Shown here piece by piece: positions 1 to 8,831 of a stretch of 64,000 nucleotides of DNA. Numbering within the stretch: the stretch's first letter is position 1; each line of letters opens with the position of its first letter. Source of the DNA: Rhizobium sp. CCGE531 (GTDB lineage Bacteria; Pseudomonadota; Alphaproteobacteria; Rhizobiales; Rhizobiaceae); NCBI RefSeq assembly GCF_003627795.1, contig NZ_CP032685.1, forward strand, positions 1,302,001 through 1,366,000, given 5' to 3'. Made by a program: the position numbers and the translations under genes. The notes beneath the pieces are model-generated. The model saw only the letters and a program-made list of their open reading frames with translations. It did no database searches and was not told the DNA's origin.

Positions 1-116
1 ATCTCCGCTACACCGAAGGCGGGAATGAGCAGTTCACCCAGATGGTTGCCCGCCTCGTTGATGAGCGCTGCCTCCGGACAAACGATGCCCAGCGCCGCCT
101 CGGCGGAGCTCGGCAT
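1..116 (-). CDS. Partial unknown protein, N-terminus only
   Basis: An open frame starts at an ATG on the minus strand and runs without a stop through the window edge, giving 38 codons beginning MPSSAEAALGIVCPEAALIN. Its third codon positions are GC-rich, as expected for coding sequence here. It starts about 10 bases after the stop of the isochorismatase-like gene and would be the fourth gene of that operon. An in-frame GTG lies two codons upstream, and no clear ribosome binding site is visible. I do not recognise the product from this fragment. Confidence 0.35.
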   Translation of the reverse strand, partial: MPSSAEAALGIVCPEAALINEAGNHLGELLIPAFGVAE

Positions 117-125
117 CGCCACGAC

Positions 126-740
126 TTAAGCTTGCGCCATGAATGCCTGCGTCGTGATCGCATTTGCGTAGAAAGGTGCGATGTCGCTCAGGAACGAGGT
201 CTGCTGTTCCCTGGTGAAGGCCGCCGACGCATCGTAGATGACGTTGGTGTGATAGCCGAGATCGTGGGCGTTGCGCACGGTCGACTCGACGCACTGCCGC
301 AGCGCGAAGCCCATGACGTAGATGTCGAAGATCCGGTTATTGCGCAGATAGCTGTCGAGCGTGGTGGCGGCAAAGGCGCTGCTGCCGCCCGTGCGCTCGC
401 TGATGACATATTCGCCGTCACGAGGCTCGAACCCTGGGAAGAAATCGGTCTGATCGCCGAGGAACGAGCCATAATCGCGCACCATCTTGCGCAGCCCGTA
501 CTTCCCTTCGCCCAGCACCCGGTAGGTCGATTCGAGCACCATCCTGACGTGGATGACCTCGATGTTGCGGCGACGGGCTTCTTCGAGGAGCTTCTTCGAG
601 TTGGCGACCGCGGTGTCGATCTGCTCGCGGTCCTGGAACTGGCCGCTGATGCCGCCGGTGGGAGCCAGCCAGTCGTTCTGATATTCGATGAGGATCAGCG
701 CGCTCCTGGCGTTGGCATCGTTGGATGCATGGTCGATCAT
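126..740 (-). CDS. Isochorismatase-family cysteine hydrolase-like protein with altered catalytic residues
   Basis: The 204-residue protein has the isochorismatase/nicotinamidase fold. The hydrophobic first strand runs into LILIEYQNDW (residues 15-24), and the nucleophile region is GFALRQCVESTVRNA with Cys150. Family members normally carry Asp in the first motif (IDMQNDF) and a Lys before the SAF motif. Here the Asp position is Glu19, and the Lys region reads SERTGGSSAF (residues 114-123) with no Lys. The cysteine is kept. The gene is third in a minus-strand operon after the SDR and GST genes, 53 bp from the GST gene. The substrate is unknown. The changed triad could mean a different reaction or a non-catalytic protein. 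The family assignment is firm; activity is uncertain. Confidence 0.85.
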   Translation of the reverse strand: MIDHASNDANARSALILIEYQNDWLAPTGGISGQFQDREQIDTAVANSKKLLEEARRRNIEVIHVRMVLESTYRVLGEGKYGLRKMVRDYGSFLGDQTDFFPGFEPRDGEYVISERTGGSSAFAATTLDSYLRNNRIFDIYVMGFALRQCVESTVRNAHDLGYHTNVIYDASAAFTREQQTSFLSDIAPFYANAITTQAFMAQA

Positions 741-793
741 GATGTTACTCCTTTGTTTGGATGATGTTCGGGTGCTCGCCCCTGCAATCGGCG

Positions 794-1468
794 TCAGGCC
801 GCGAGGAGAGCCTGATGCTGGCGCAGATGTTCGCGGAAGCGGTCAGCATAGTCCTCGACCACCGCGTTCCTGACGCTCGGGCGCGCCGCTAGTGCCGCCC
901 GCCACGCCAAGACACGCGGGAAGCCTTCGAAGATCGCTTGCGATACCGCGGGATCGATGATCGCGAAATAGCGGAAGAGCGGGGCATAGACCGCATCGAC
1001 CATGCCGAAGGCGGCACCGGCGAAATACGGCCCCGATCCCAGCTCCGCCTCGAGCTTCTGGAGCCGGTCGCGGAACGCGGCCCGCTTGGCGTCCGCGATC
1101 GCCGGATCGGTGGCGTTGAGAAACTGCCAGCCATCGGCCAGGGTCTGCGTGGCGAACTCGATCCACGCGCGCTGTCGGGCGCGCTGCAGCGCATCGTCGG
1201 GATACATCGACGCGCCGCCCTGCGTTTCCTCGAGATACTCGCAGATCACCACGCTTTCGAAGAGGATGGCGTCCTCCTCGTCGGTCTGGTGCACCTTGAG
1301 CAGCGGGACCTTGCCGGTCGGCGACAGCGCCAGGAACCAGTCGGGCTTGGCCGAGAGGTCGATATTGATCCGCTCGAACGGTACGTTCTTCTCGAGAAGG
1401 ACGATCGCGGCGCGTTGAACGAACGGGCAGAGCGGATGGCTGATGAGCGTCAGGCTGGGGTCGGGCAT
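794..1468 (-). CDS. Glutathione S-transferase family protein with Cys-Pro active site
   Basis: The 224-residue protein has a thioredoxin-like N-terminal domain with LISHPLCPFVQ, placing a probable catalytic Cys at residue 14. It has the cis-Pro segment GKVPLLKV, the glutathione-binding E-S element (FESVVICEYL), and a helical C-terminal domain. Cys-type (omega/beta-like) GSTs usually carry out thiol transfer or reductive deglutathionylation rather than classical conjugation. A longer reading frame exists upstream, but its extra 62 residues are rich in Arg, Ser and Pro and look non-coding. I therefore start at the ATG that begins MPDPSLTL. It lies between the SDR gene (49 bp) and the isochorismatase-like gene, so it is probably co-transcribed and controlled by the AraC regulator. 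Confidence 0.88.
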   Translation of the reverse strand: MPDPSLTLISHPLCPFVQRAAIVLLEKNVPFERINIDLSAKPDWFLALSPTGKVPLLKVHQTDEEDAILFESVVICEYLEETQGGASMYPDDALQRARQRAWIEFATQTLADGWQFLNATDPAIADAKRAAFRDRLQKLEAELGSGPYFAGAAFGMVDAVYAPLFRYFAIIDPAVSQAIFEGFPRVLAWRAALAARPSVRNAVVEDYADRFREHLRQHQALLAA

Positions 1469-1517
1469 GATGGCCTCTCGATGTGACGGCAATTCCGGAT
1501 GGAGGGCGGCGCGACGG

Positions 1518-2276
1518 TCAGATCGCCTGACCGCCCGAGATGTCGAAGGTGGTGCCGTTCGCCCAGCCCATGTCGTCGGACAGGATGGCCGCGACCGCAC
1601 CGCCAATGTCGTCGGGCTGGCCGACGCGGCCGAGCGCGATGGTCTGCGCGACAAAGGCGTTCACATTCGCATCGTCGCGGACCACGCCGCCGCCGAAGTC
1701 GGTCGCGATGGCGCCCGGCGCGATCGTGTTCACGCGGATCTGCCGCGCGCCCAGCTCGACCGCCATGAACTTGGTCAGCGTCTGGATGGCCCCCTTCGCC
1801 GCCGCATAGAGGCCGTAGCCCGCCATCGTCACGCGCACGAAGCCCGACGAGACATTGAGGATGCGCCCGCCGTCCGCGATCAGCGGTAGCAGCTTCTGCG
1901 TCAGGAAGACCGGGCCGCGCAGATGCGTGTCGATCAGGGAGTCGAATTGTTCCTCGGTCGCGTCGGTCAGGAGTGCGTACAGGCCGTGGCCGGCGTTGTT
2001 GACCAGGTAGTCGAACTGCTCGCGGCCGAACCGGGTCTTCAGCGTGTCGGCGACTGTCTCGGCAAATGCCGGGAAGCTCGCCGAATTACTGACGTCGAGC
2101 GCGACCATCGCGGCCTTGCCGCCCAGCGCTTCGATCTCCTGGCGCAGCGTATCGGCCTCTGCCTCCCCGCTGCGATAGGTGCCGATGATGGCGACGCCAC
2201 GCTTGGCAAGATGCAGCGCCATGCTGCGGCCGAGGCCGCGGCTGGCGCCGGTGACGAGTGCGATCTGCTTGGTCAT
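1518..2276 (-). CDS. Short-chain dehydrogenase/reductase (SDR)
   Basis: This is a classical 252-residue SDR using NAD(P)(H). The cofactor glycine motif TGASRGLG is at residues 9-16, NNAG at 93-96, the catalytic Ser in NVSSG near 143, and YAAAK gives Tyr157 and Lys161. The C-terminal ISGGQ motif is typical. An Arg in the glycine motif and a following TYRSG suggest a preference for NADP. It is the first gene of the minus-strand operon and faces the divergent AraC gene across a 170-bp intergenic region. The physiological substrate cannot be told from sequence. Confidence 0.92.
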   Translation of the reverse strand: MTKQIALVTGASRGLGRSMALHLAKRGVAIIGTYRSGEAEADTLRQEIEALGGKAAMVALDVSNSASFPAFAETVADTLKTRFGREQFDYLVNNAGHGLYALLTDATEEQFDSLIDTHLRGPVFLTQKLLPLIADGGRILNVSSGFVRVTMAGYGLYAAAKGAIQTLTKFMAVELGARQIRVNTIAPGAIATDFGGGVVRDDANVNAFVAQTIALGRVGQPDDIGGAVAAILSDDMGWANGTTFDISGGQAI

Positions 2277-2380
2277 GGTCTGTCCTTTGTTGAATGATCT
2301 CGCCGGAATGCCGCACCGCTGCGGTGTCGTTCCGATACCAACCAGATAGGCCGAGCGGGCCGCGACCGCCCGCCCAATGC

Positions 2381-2407
2381 TCTCAATCTATTGCCTGATT
2401 GTCTCAA
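2381..2407. promoter_or_regulatory. Direct repeat TCTCAA x2, possible AraC operator
   Basis: Two identical TCTCAA hexamers (2381-2386 and 2402-2407) are spaced 21 bp start to start, two helical turns, in the region between the divergent SDR operon and the AraC gene. Direct repeats at this spacing are typical of AraC/XylS operators. The motif is short, so chance is a real alternative. Confidence 0.3.
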
Positions 2408-2446
2408 GGTCTTTGCTTGTCCGAAAAACAATGCCATAGAAGGCTC

Positions 2447-3346
2447 ATGACCGAGCATCTCCAGCCGCATATCGACCTCGCCCTGCGCCACGCGCGATCG
2501 GGGGTGACCGTTACGCCGATCCCGCGACTGGAGATCGGCGTGGGGCAAGCGACCTCCGGCACGTCGCCGTGCCTGTACCGCTCGATGATCTGCTTCATCC
2601 TGCAGGGATCGAAGGACGTGGCGATCCACGACAATCTGTTGTGCTATGACTCCGCGCAGTATCTCGTCAGCGCGCTGGATCTGCCGCTGAGCGGCCAGAT
2701 CCACAATGCTGGTGACGGCCGGCCCTATGTTGCGGTTTCGCTCGTCCTGGACCCAGCACTGCTGGCCGAGGTCGCGTCCACTATGCCGCCGGTGCGCGAC
2801 GCCGATGCGCCTGGCATCGGGATTGCGATCAATCCGATGACCCCGCCGCTGCGCGACACGCTGCTGCGCCTGCTCGCGTTGCTTGACACGCCGGGCGACA
2901 TTCCGGTTCTGGCACCGATGGCGGAACGCGAGTTGCTCTATCGTCTCCTGCAGGGACCGCAGGGGCGTCTGCTGCGTCATATCGCCCGGCCCGAGGGGGC
3001 GCTTGGCCGAATCCGGCGTGCGGTCGAATGGATCCGCGATCACCACAACACGCGGCTGCGGATCGAGGCCTTGTGCGAAGCAAGCGGTATGAGCCGCGCG
3101 AGCCTACATCGCCACTTCGTGGCGCTGACCGGCCTCAGCCCGATCCAGTATCAGAAGCAGCTTCGCCTGCAGGAGGCGCGACAACTGCTGCTCTCCGGTG
3201 ACCGAACCGCTTCAGATGTAGCCTTCGCAGTCGGTTACGAAAGCGCCTCGCAATTCAGTCGCGAATATCTCAGGCAATTCGGCGCACCCCCTGTGCGCGA
3301 CATGCGTCAGCTCAGGCAGGCGATCGGCAGCTCAGCGGCGGCGTAA
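2447..3346 (+). CDS. AraC-family transcriptional regulator
   Basis: The 299-residue regulator has an AraC-type N-terminal sensing domain (about residues 10-170, including SMICFILQGSKDV) and a C-terminal pair of helix-turn-helix motifs. The first includes IEALCEASGMSRASLHRHF and the second TASDVAFAVGYESASQFSREY. The N-terminal type resembles the regulators that sit beside oxidoreductase genes such as YqhC. I chose the ATG with the purine-rich AGAAGG just upstream; an upstream TTG start would add 16 poorly supported residues. It is divergent from the SDR-GST-isochorismatase operon, which is its likely target. The inducer is unknown. Confidence 0.88.
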   Translation: MTEHLQPHIDLALRHARSGVTVTPIPRLEIGVGQATSGTSPCLYRSMICFILQGSKDVAIHDNLLCYDSAQYLVSALDLPLSGQIHNAGDGRPYVAVSLVLDPALLAEVASTMPPVRDADAPGIGIAINPMTPPLRDTLLRLLALLDTPGDIPVLAPMAERELLYRLLQGPQGRLLRHIARPEGALGRIRRAVEWIRDHHNTRLRIEALCEASGMSRASLHRHFVALTGLSPIQYQKQLRLQEARQLLLSGDRTASDVAFAVGYESASQFSREYLRQFGAPPVRDMRQLRQAIGSSAAA

Positions 3347-3676
3347 TCGGCCGTCATGCATAGTGTTTGCGATGCTCGGCTGCCGAGATAAGGGCGCGAA
3401 GCCTGAACGCCTTGACGGGATATAAACCATCGGCGTAGCTATTGATTCGGCTAAACCATTGAAAGTCATGACCCCGCGTGGCGTAAGCCGCTATAATGGC
3501 ACTTACTAGGCCGCCATCGATCTGCTAGAGAGCTGGATTGTCGCGACGCTCGAGCGACGTCAGCTAGGCGACAAACCACTCCCTTCGCGCGATCAGCAAG
3601 CGAAGCCAGCATACCTCCTTGAACATTGCCATGATCTCCGACTTGGAAAAAAATCCTCAAGACGACCCAAGAAGTG
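3347..3676. other. Intergenic stretch, possible remnant of coding sequence
   Basis: No intact gene is seen. A short frame around 3520-3600 reads like a decayed protein end (AIDLLESWIVATLERR), but it is preceded by stops and loses coding character. The distal part is AT-richer and leads into the promoter of the TetR gene. Confidence 0.4.
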
Positions 3677-3692
3677 GAACGACCGGTCTTTC
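3677..3692. promoter_or_regulatory. TetR operator 1 (16-bp palindrome)
   Basis: GAACGACCGGTCTTTC is an almost perfect palindrome, with one mismatched pair. It lies about 80 bp before the TetR gene. The same motif recurs at 5208-5223 and 11673-11688, each time in front of a gene of this island. The placement suggests autoregulation by the TetR protein. Confidence 0.65.
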
Positions 3693-3774
3693 TCCTCCCG
3701 AGATGGCGGTTTAGAAGAGATGCGATCATGCCCTCGACCGAGCGCCCAATCGAGCGATATCAAGCCAGAAAGTT

Positions 3775-4353
3775 ATGAAAGCTTCCATCTCAGATCACAT
3801 CCTTGCGTCAGCCGGCGCGCTCTTCTACCGCGAGGGTATCCGCGCTGTCGGCATCGATCGCATCATCGACGAAACCAAAGTCGCCAAGGCAACGCTTTAC
3901 CGGCATTTTCCATCCAAGGACCATCTCGTCGCGGCCTATCTTCAGGATCGCCATGAGCGGGTCATCCGCTCTCTCGAATCCGTGCTGGACGAGGCGCCAG
4001 ATTCGCGCGATCAGCTGAAGCTGATCTTCGAACGTCTGCACGAGAAGGCAGATAGCTTTGAATTTCGAGGCTGTGCATTTGCTCTTGCGGTCGCCGAGCA
4101 CGGCGATTCAGAGCGCGTCGTCGCTGTTGCGCGCGCCCACAAGGCAACGGTAAGCCAGATGTTTGCAGCGCTCATGACAAGAGCGGGCGTAGAGACAGGT
4201 CAGCCGGCCGGTCATCTTTCTCTTCTCTACGAAGGAGCACTGGCGACAGTTGCCGTCGGCCGCGATCCACGGGCTGTGCTGACCGCCAGAGACTGCGCCC
4301 TTTTCGTCTTCGACGCCGCACTTTCCCTGATCAAGGATGCTGAAAAGGCATAG
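3775..4353 (+). CDS. TetR/AcrR-family transcriptional regulator
   Basis: The 192-residue repressor has an N-terminal helix-turn-helix (residues about 8-55: ILASAGALFYREGIRAVGID, then VAKATLYRHFPSKDHL) and a C-terminal ligand domain of the LmrA/YxaF type containing EFRGCAFALAVAE. The start has AGAAAG just upstream. The downstream isomerase ATG lies one base past the TAG, so the two are translationally coupled. Three copies of a 16-bp palindrome before this gene, the binding-protein gene and the second monooxygenase gene make it the probable local repressor of the whole island. The ligand is probably the imported substrate or a product; this is inference. Confidence 0.9.
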   Translation: MKASISDHILASAGALFYREGIRAVGIDRIIDETKVAKATLYRHFPSKDHLVAAYLQDRHERVIRSLESVLDEAPDSRDQLKLIFERLHEKADSFEFRGCAFALAVAEHGDSERVVAVARAHKATVSQMFAALMTRAGVETGQPAGHLSLLYEGALATVAVGRDPRAVLTARDCALFVFDAALSLIKDAEKA

Positions 4354-4354
4354 C

Positions 4355-4957
4355 ATGACAAAAGCAATTGACTACTTCTTCGGCATCGGTTCGCCCTGGT
4401 CCTTCATCGGTCTCGATGCCTTTTCGGAACTTGCACGAAGGCATGGAGCGTCGATCCGACCGCTCGTCATCTCGGTGATAGAGGACAACGGCGGCATCTA
4501 TTCCCGAAACAGGCCCGAGGCGCGGCGCGCGTACTGGACCAAGGACCTGAAGCGCTGGGCGGCATTGCGCGGCAAGACGCTCAACTTCGAAAATCGCGCT
4601 GCCCTTTCCGATCCGACTCCCGCGGGCTTCATGGTCATTGCTGCCATCGAGGATGGCCTGGACTGGTTCAAGCTGACCCGCGCCCTTCAGGCCGCCTTCT
4701 GGACGAATGGTGATGATATTGGCCGAAGCGCAGTGCGCCAGGCGATAGCCGAGACGGCAGGCTTCGATGGAGCAAGGCTCGAAGAACGAGCCCAGTCGGC
4801 GGCGATCCATTCAGTCTGGCGCTCCAACATCGACGGCGCTAAGAGCGCCGGTATCTTCGGCCTCCCGACATTTCGCTATGAGGACGAGCTCTACTGGGGG
4901 CAGGACAGCTTGCCATTCCTGGAACGGCATCTGAATGGTGAGAAGATCGCCGTCTGA
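4355..4957 (+). CDS. 2-hydroxychromene-2-carboxylate isomerase-like DsbA-fold (kappa GST) protein
   Basis: The 200-residue protein starts KAIDYFFGIGSPWSFIGLDAF, the signature of the HCCA isomerase/kappa-class GST family. The SPWSF segment holds the active-site Ser. The helical insertion follows, and the C-terminal thioredoxin half includes GIFGLPTFRYEDELYWGQD with the cis-Pro. Known members use glutathione to isomerise aromatic ring-cleavage products such as those of naphthalene degradation. Here it is coupled to the TetR gene and precedes an importer and flavin monooxygenases, so a glutathione-dependent step in breakdown of an aromatic or organosulfur compound is plausible. The true substrate is unknown. 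The start is the ATG immediately after the TetR stop. Confidence 0.85.
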   Translation: MTKAIDYFFGIGSPWSFIGLDAFSELARRHGASIRPLVISVIEDNGGIYSRNRPEARRAYWTKDLKRWAALRGKTLNFENRAALSDPTPAGFMVIAAIEDGLDWFKLTRALQAAFWTNGDDIGRSAVRQAIAETAGFDGARLEERAQSAAIHSVWRSNIDGAKSAGIFGLPTFRYEDELYWGQDSLPFLERHLNGEKIAV

Positions 4958-5207
4958 CACCCCGTAAGAGGCTCGGCGAAGACGCGCTGCGTCTACGCCA
5001 GGCGAGATTTCTCTCGCCGCCAGCACGGCTGACAGAGGAACTGAGAAATGGCGCCTTATCCGCCAAGCTATTCCTGAGAGGATGACGTTTATCGCCAGAT
5101 AGAACGACATCGCCCAATCTCGCCCGCTCGGCGATCAAGCGCTGGAAATCCTGATCCTCGCGCTTCACTTTGTCCTGATAAAATAATCTACAATTTTGGT
5201 AGAAAAA

Positions 5208-5223
5208 GAACAACCAGTCTTTC
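5208..5223. promoter_or_regulatory. TetR operator 2 (16-bp palindrome)
   Basis: GAACAACCAGTCTTTC matches operator 1 in 14 of 16 positions. It lies 67 bp before the binding-protein gene, directly after an AT-rich promoter-like stretch (5177-5207). The rest of the 4958-5289 gap shows no gene. Confidence 0.6.
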
Positions 5224-5289
5224 TCGAAACCGATCCACTCACTTAGGCTCCTGTTTGTAACCAGCCCGGCAATCAAACAGGACCGCTTC

Positions 5290-6942
5290 ATGAACGACCG
5301 TTCTTCTCACTTTCCTCTTTCCCGGCGTCGTCTGCTGACCGCCACCTCTGCATTGGCATTTGCCGCTCTGGTCGCAACAGCGGGTGTAACCCCGGCATTG
5401 GGTGAGGACGGTGCACGTGACGGCGGAGATGTCGTCTTCCTGATCGACTCGCTCGGCGACACCTGGATTCCAAACAATAGCGCCATCTCCAGCTTTCAGG
5501 GCCATATCTGGGGCCATGTGACCGACAAGCTTCTCTATGTCGATGCCGACGGAAAGGTCAGCCCCTGGATCGCCGAACGCTGGGAGCAGAACGACAACGC
5601 GACCGAATTCACCCTTCATCTCAAGAGTGGCGTGACCTTTTCCGATGGCAGCCCGCTTGATGCATCGGCCGTCGTTGCAAACCTCGACATCTGGTATGCA
5701 GGGCGCAAGAGCGAGGGCATAAACCCGATCGGCCTCTTCCCCAAAACCTATGACCATGCCGAAGCCATCGATGCGACGACGGTGAAGGTCTTCTTCAAGA
5801 AGCCGACCCTCGGCTTCATCCCGACGCTCGGCTACCACGGCTCGATCCTCATTTCCCCGAAAACTATCGCTTCGCCGGCGAGTGCCCAGGCGGATCTCAG
5901 CAAGACCTCGGGCAGCGGCCCCTATGTTGTCGAATCCTGGAAGGAAGGCGATTACGTCAAGCTCACCAAGCGCAAGGATTACAATTGGGGTCCCGCGGCC
6001 GTCGGCCAGACCGGCCCTGCCCATCTCGATACAATCACTTACAAGCTTGTCTCGGAACCGTCGCTCCGCGTTGCCGCGGTCCAGTCCGGCCAGGCCGACG
6101 TTGCCTATAATGCATCGCCTCAGGAGCTCGAATCCCTCAAGTCGGAAGGCCTGACAGTGGCGACGCCTCGCTACCTCGGCTTCGTCAACGGCTGGGCTGT
6201 TAACACCAAGCTTGCCCCTTATGACGACGTGAAGGTTCGCCAGGCGCTTCAGGCCGGTATCAACCGCCAGGAGATTATCGACACCGTCTATACGCCCGAC
6301 TGGAAGCTTGCGACGTCTTTCATCCAGAGCAACGTTCCAGGCGCGACCAACCAGAGCGCTCTGCTCGCCTACAATCCTGAAAAGGCAGAGAAACTCCTCG
6401 ACGAGGCAGGATGGAAGAAAGGACCGGGCGGCATCCGCGTCAAGGATGGCAAGCCACTATCCCTGACTCTGAACTCGAACCCCTACCTTGCGACATCGAA
6501 ATCGATCGACGAACTAATTTCGCAGCAGCTCGGCAAGATCGGCTGGAAGGTCGATATCCGTGCCTATGACGTCGTCACCTTCGGCCAGAAGGTAAAGTAT
6601 GGCGGCGCGGGAGTGCCGGCCTATGAGGTGACGCGTTCCTTCATCGATGCCGGCACCGTCGCCAGCATCCTGACGAATGCCAACAATGGCGAGAACTGGT
6701 TTGCGCTTGACGAGAGCGACAAGACCCTTAATGACCTGCGCGACAAGATCGCCGGCGCCGGCTCCATCGAAGCCCGCAAACCGCTGCTCGACGAACTGCA
6801 GAAATATGTCCTCGACAAGGGCTATTTCATTCCGCGAACGCAGATCGTCCAGCGCATCTACGTGCAGTCTTCGAAGCTCAAGGGCGAGGTCTACAACGGC
6901 GTCGCCTATGCCAGCTACTACACCGCAACGAAGAGCGAGTAG
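5290..6942 (+). CDS. ABC transporter substrate-binding protein, peptide/opine family 5
   Basis: The 550-residue periplasmic binding protein belongs to solute-binding family 5. The N-terminus has a twin-arginine-like signal, SRRRLLTATSALAF, followed by a hydrophobic stretch and an A-x-A type cleavage region near residue 39. This suggests export in folded form. The mature protein has family features such as WIAERWEQNDNATEFTLHLK, DVKVRQALQAGINRQEII and GGxYNP-type segments. It is the first gene of an importer operon with two permeases and a fused ATPase, followed by an LLM monooxygenase. From memory, the order binding protein, permease, permease, ATPase, LLM matches the TIGR04028/TIGR04027 (KPN_01854/KPN_01858) association. 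The ligand is unknown. Confidence 0.9.
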   Translation: MNDRSSHFPLSRRRLLTATSALAFAALVATAGVTPALGEDGARDGGDVVFLIDSLGDTWIPNNSAISSFQGHIWGHVTDKLLYVDADGKVSPWIAERWEQNDNATEFTLHLKSGVTFSDGSPLDASAVVANLDIWYAGRKSEGINPIGLFPKTYDHAEAIDATTVKVFFKKPTLGFIPTLGYHGSILISPKTIASPASAQADLSKTSGSGPYVVESWKEGDYVKLTKRKDYNWGPAAVGQTGPAHLDTITYKLVSEPSLRVAAVQSGQADVAYNASPQELESLKSEGLTVATPRYLGFVNGWAVNTKLAPYDDVKVRQALQAGINRQEIIDTVYTPDWKLATSFIQSNVPGATNQSALLAYNPEKAEKLLDEAGWKKGPGGIRVKDGKPLSLTLNSNPYLATSKSIDELISQQLGKIGWKVDIRAYDVVTFGQKVKYGGAGVPAYEVTRSFIDAGTVASILTNANNGENWFALDESDKTLNDLRDKIAGAGSIEARKPLLDELQKYVLDKGYFIPRTQIVQRIYVQSSKLKGEVYNGVAYASYYTATKSE

Positions 6943-6975
6943 TCCGGCCCTTCAACAGACACAGAGGTGATGGGC

Positions 6976-7986
6976 ATGAGCAAAGCCTATTTCAACTACG
7001 CCGGAAAGCGGCTCCTGCAGGCGATCGTCGTGATCCTGCTGTCTTATGTCTTCACCTTTGTCGTGGTCAGCATCCTACCTGGCGATCCGATCACCAACGT
7101 CTTAAACAATCCGCAGAACGGCTTCACGCCGGATGAGATCAAGGAGATCATCGCGGCACAAGGGCTGGATAAGCCGATCCCCGTGCAGCTTTGGAACGCC
7201 TTTTCCGGCTTCGTTACCGGCGATCTCGGTCTGTCGATGCGGACCAACCGGCCGGTCGCGACGCTGATCGCGGAGGTTCTGCCGTCGACGCTCGTGCTTG
7301 CCTCAGCGGGCCTCGCGGTTGCTCTTTTCCTAGCGGCAATCATCGCCTACGGCACGCAATTTCTGCCCCGGCGGTTTGGCCAGGGTCTGCTGCGCGGCTT
7401 CCCTTCGCTATTCCTGTCGGTTCCGAACTTCGTGATCGGCCTGGTGTTGATCCACCTCTTCGGTTTCCAGCTCGGCGTCTTTCGCGTCATCGAACCCGAC
7501 AGTTTCTGGGCAACGCTTTTCGCAGCGATCGCCCTCGGCATTCCGATCTCCGCGCAGATCGCCGAAGTTCTCATTGCCAATCTCGACCATGAATCCGGCC
7601 AGGACTACGCCGCCGTCGCACGCGGACGCGGGCTCGGCCAGATGCGTCTCTTCGTCATGCACCTGCTGAAGCCATCATCGCTCCCCGTCATCACCGTCGT
7701 CGCTTTGACGATCGGCGAATTGCTCGGGGGCTCGCTGATCACCGAGACGGTGTTTGGGCGAAACGGCCTCGGAAGCCTGGTGCAGAGATCAGTCAGCACG
7801 CAGGACCTGCCGGTGCTGCAGGCGGTCGTTTCGCTCGCCGCGGTGGTCTTTGTGGTCGTCAATCTGATCGCCGACCTCGCCTATCCGCTGCTCGATCCGC
7901 GCGTAAAACTACTCGGCACGCAGCAGCGCCGCCCGACAACTGCCGACGACAGTTCGCTCGACATCTCCAAGGCGGTGACCCGATGA
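6976..7986 (+). CDS. ABC transporter permease (DppB/OppB type)
   Basis: The 336-residue inner-membrane permease has six predicted membrane segments, beginning RLLQAIVVILLSYVFTFVVVSILPGDP. The cytoplasmic coupling loop DYAAVARGRGLGQMRLFVMHLLKPSSLPVI matches the EAA motif of peptide-type permeases. The chosen ATG has AGAGGTG six bases upstream; GTG and ATG codons 9 and 6 bases earlier are less well spaced. It is followed by a 4-base ATGA overlap with the second permease, indicating translational coupling. It forms the translocation pore together with that protein. Confidence 0.92.
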   Translation: MSKAYFNYAGKRLLQAIVVILLSYVFTFVVVSILPGDPITNVLNNPQNGFTPDEIKEIIAAQGLDKPIPVQLWNAFSGFVTGDLGLSMRTNRPVATLIAEVLPSTLVLASAGLAVALFLAAIIAYGTQFLPRRFGQGLLRGFPSLFLSVPNFVIGLVLIHLFGFQLGVFRVIEPDSFWATLFAAIALGIPISAQIAEVLIANLDHESGQDYAAVARGRGLGQMRLFVMHLLKPSSLPVITVVALTIGELLGGSLITETVFGRNGLGSLVQRSVSTQDLPVLQAVVSLAAVVFVVVNLIADLAYPLLDPRVKLLGTQQRRPTTADDSSLDISKAVTR

Positions 7987-8831
7987 CGCTTGCCTCCATG
8001 TCTTCCAGCCCGCGCGCGATGGCGATCAGCCGGCTAACGGGCCTGCGCGTGCCGCCTGTCGTCATCCTTTCGTTCCTGGTCCTCGCTCTGGCGATCGCCT
8101 GGTCCTTGGCACCTGGCCTCTTCACCAGTTACGATCCGGTAAACGGCACTCCCGCCCAGAAGCTGCTTGGCCCCAGTGCGGCACATTGGTTCGGCACCGA
8201 TCATCTCGGCCGCGATGTCTATGCCCGAGTCGTCCATGGCACGGCCTCGTCGGTGGCCAGCGCACTGATCGCCGTTGTCATCGGCGTTGTCGCAGGCGGG
8301 ATCATTGGACTGTTGGCCGGCTTCTTCGGCGGCTGGGTCGACACGGTCTTTGCCCGCCTCGTCGATGTATTGCTGGCCATCCCCAAATTCCTGCTGGCGG
8401 TCATCGTCGTCACCGCAATCGGTTTCGACACGACGAATGCGGCGATCGCAACGGGCGTCTCCGCCGTCGCCCTCTTCGCCCGGGTCATGCGCTCCGAAGT
8501 CATCAAGACACGGGCTGCGACCTTCGTCGAATCGTCGTTCCTTCTCGGCGGATCGCGCTGGCACATTCTGTGGCGTCATGTGCTTCCGAATGCATCGCGA
8601 TCGGTGTTGCCGCTTGCCGTGCTGCAGTTCGGCGACTCCATCCTGGTGATCGCCAGCCTCGCCTTTCTTGGCTACGGCGACTCGCCGCCCGCCTCCGACT
8701 GGGGCCTGCTGATCTCGATCGGCAAGGATTATCTCAAGTGGCCCTGGCTGGTTTACGCCCCGGCCCTCGTCACGATCGCAACCGTTCTTTCTGTAAACAG
8801 GATCAGCCGATGGCTCCGCAAGACAGACTGA
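7983..8831 (+). CDS. ABC transporter permease (DppC/OppC type)
   Basis: The 282-residue second permease of the importer carries the typical DppC N-terminus followed by LLGPSAAHWFGTDHLGRDVYARVVHGTASS. Five to six membrane helices follow, with the coupling loop AATFVESSFLLGGSRWHILWRHVLPNA. The start overlaps the previous stop (ATGA), and its end overlaps the start of the ATPase by 22 bp. The chain of overlaps means the components are made together. Confidence 0.92.
   Translation: MTLASMSSSPRAMAISRLTGLRVPPVVILSFLVLALAIAWSLAPGLFTSYDPVNGTPAQKLLGPSAAHWFGTDHLGRDVYARVVHGTASSVASALIAVVIGVVAGGIIGLLAGFFGGWVDTVFARLVDVLLAIPKFLLAVIVVTAIGFDTTNAAIATGVSAVALFARVMRSEVIKTRAATFVESSFLLGGSRWHILWRHVLPNASRSVLPLAVLQFGDSILVIASLAFLGYGDSPPASDWGLLISIGKDYLKWPWLVYAPALVTIATVLSVNRISRWLRKTD

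Noticed and set aside
8186..8809. Upstream extension of the tandem ATPase frame
   Set aside because: It lies inside the second permease gene in another frame and reads as Arg-rich shadow; the ATPase starts at 8810.
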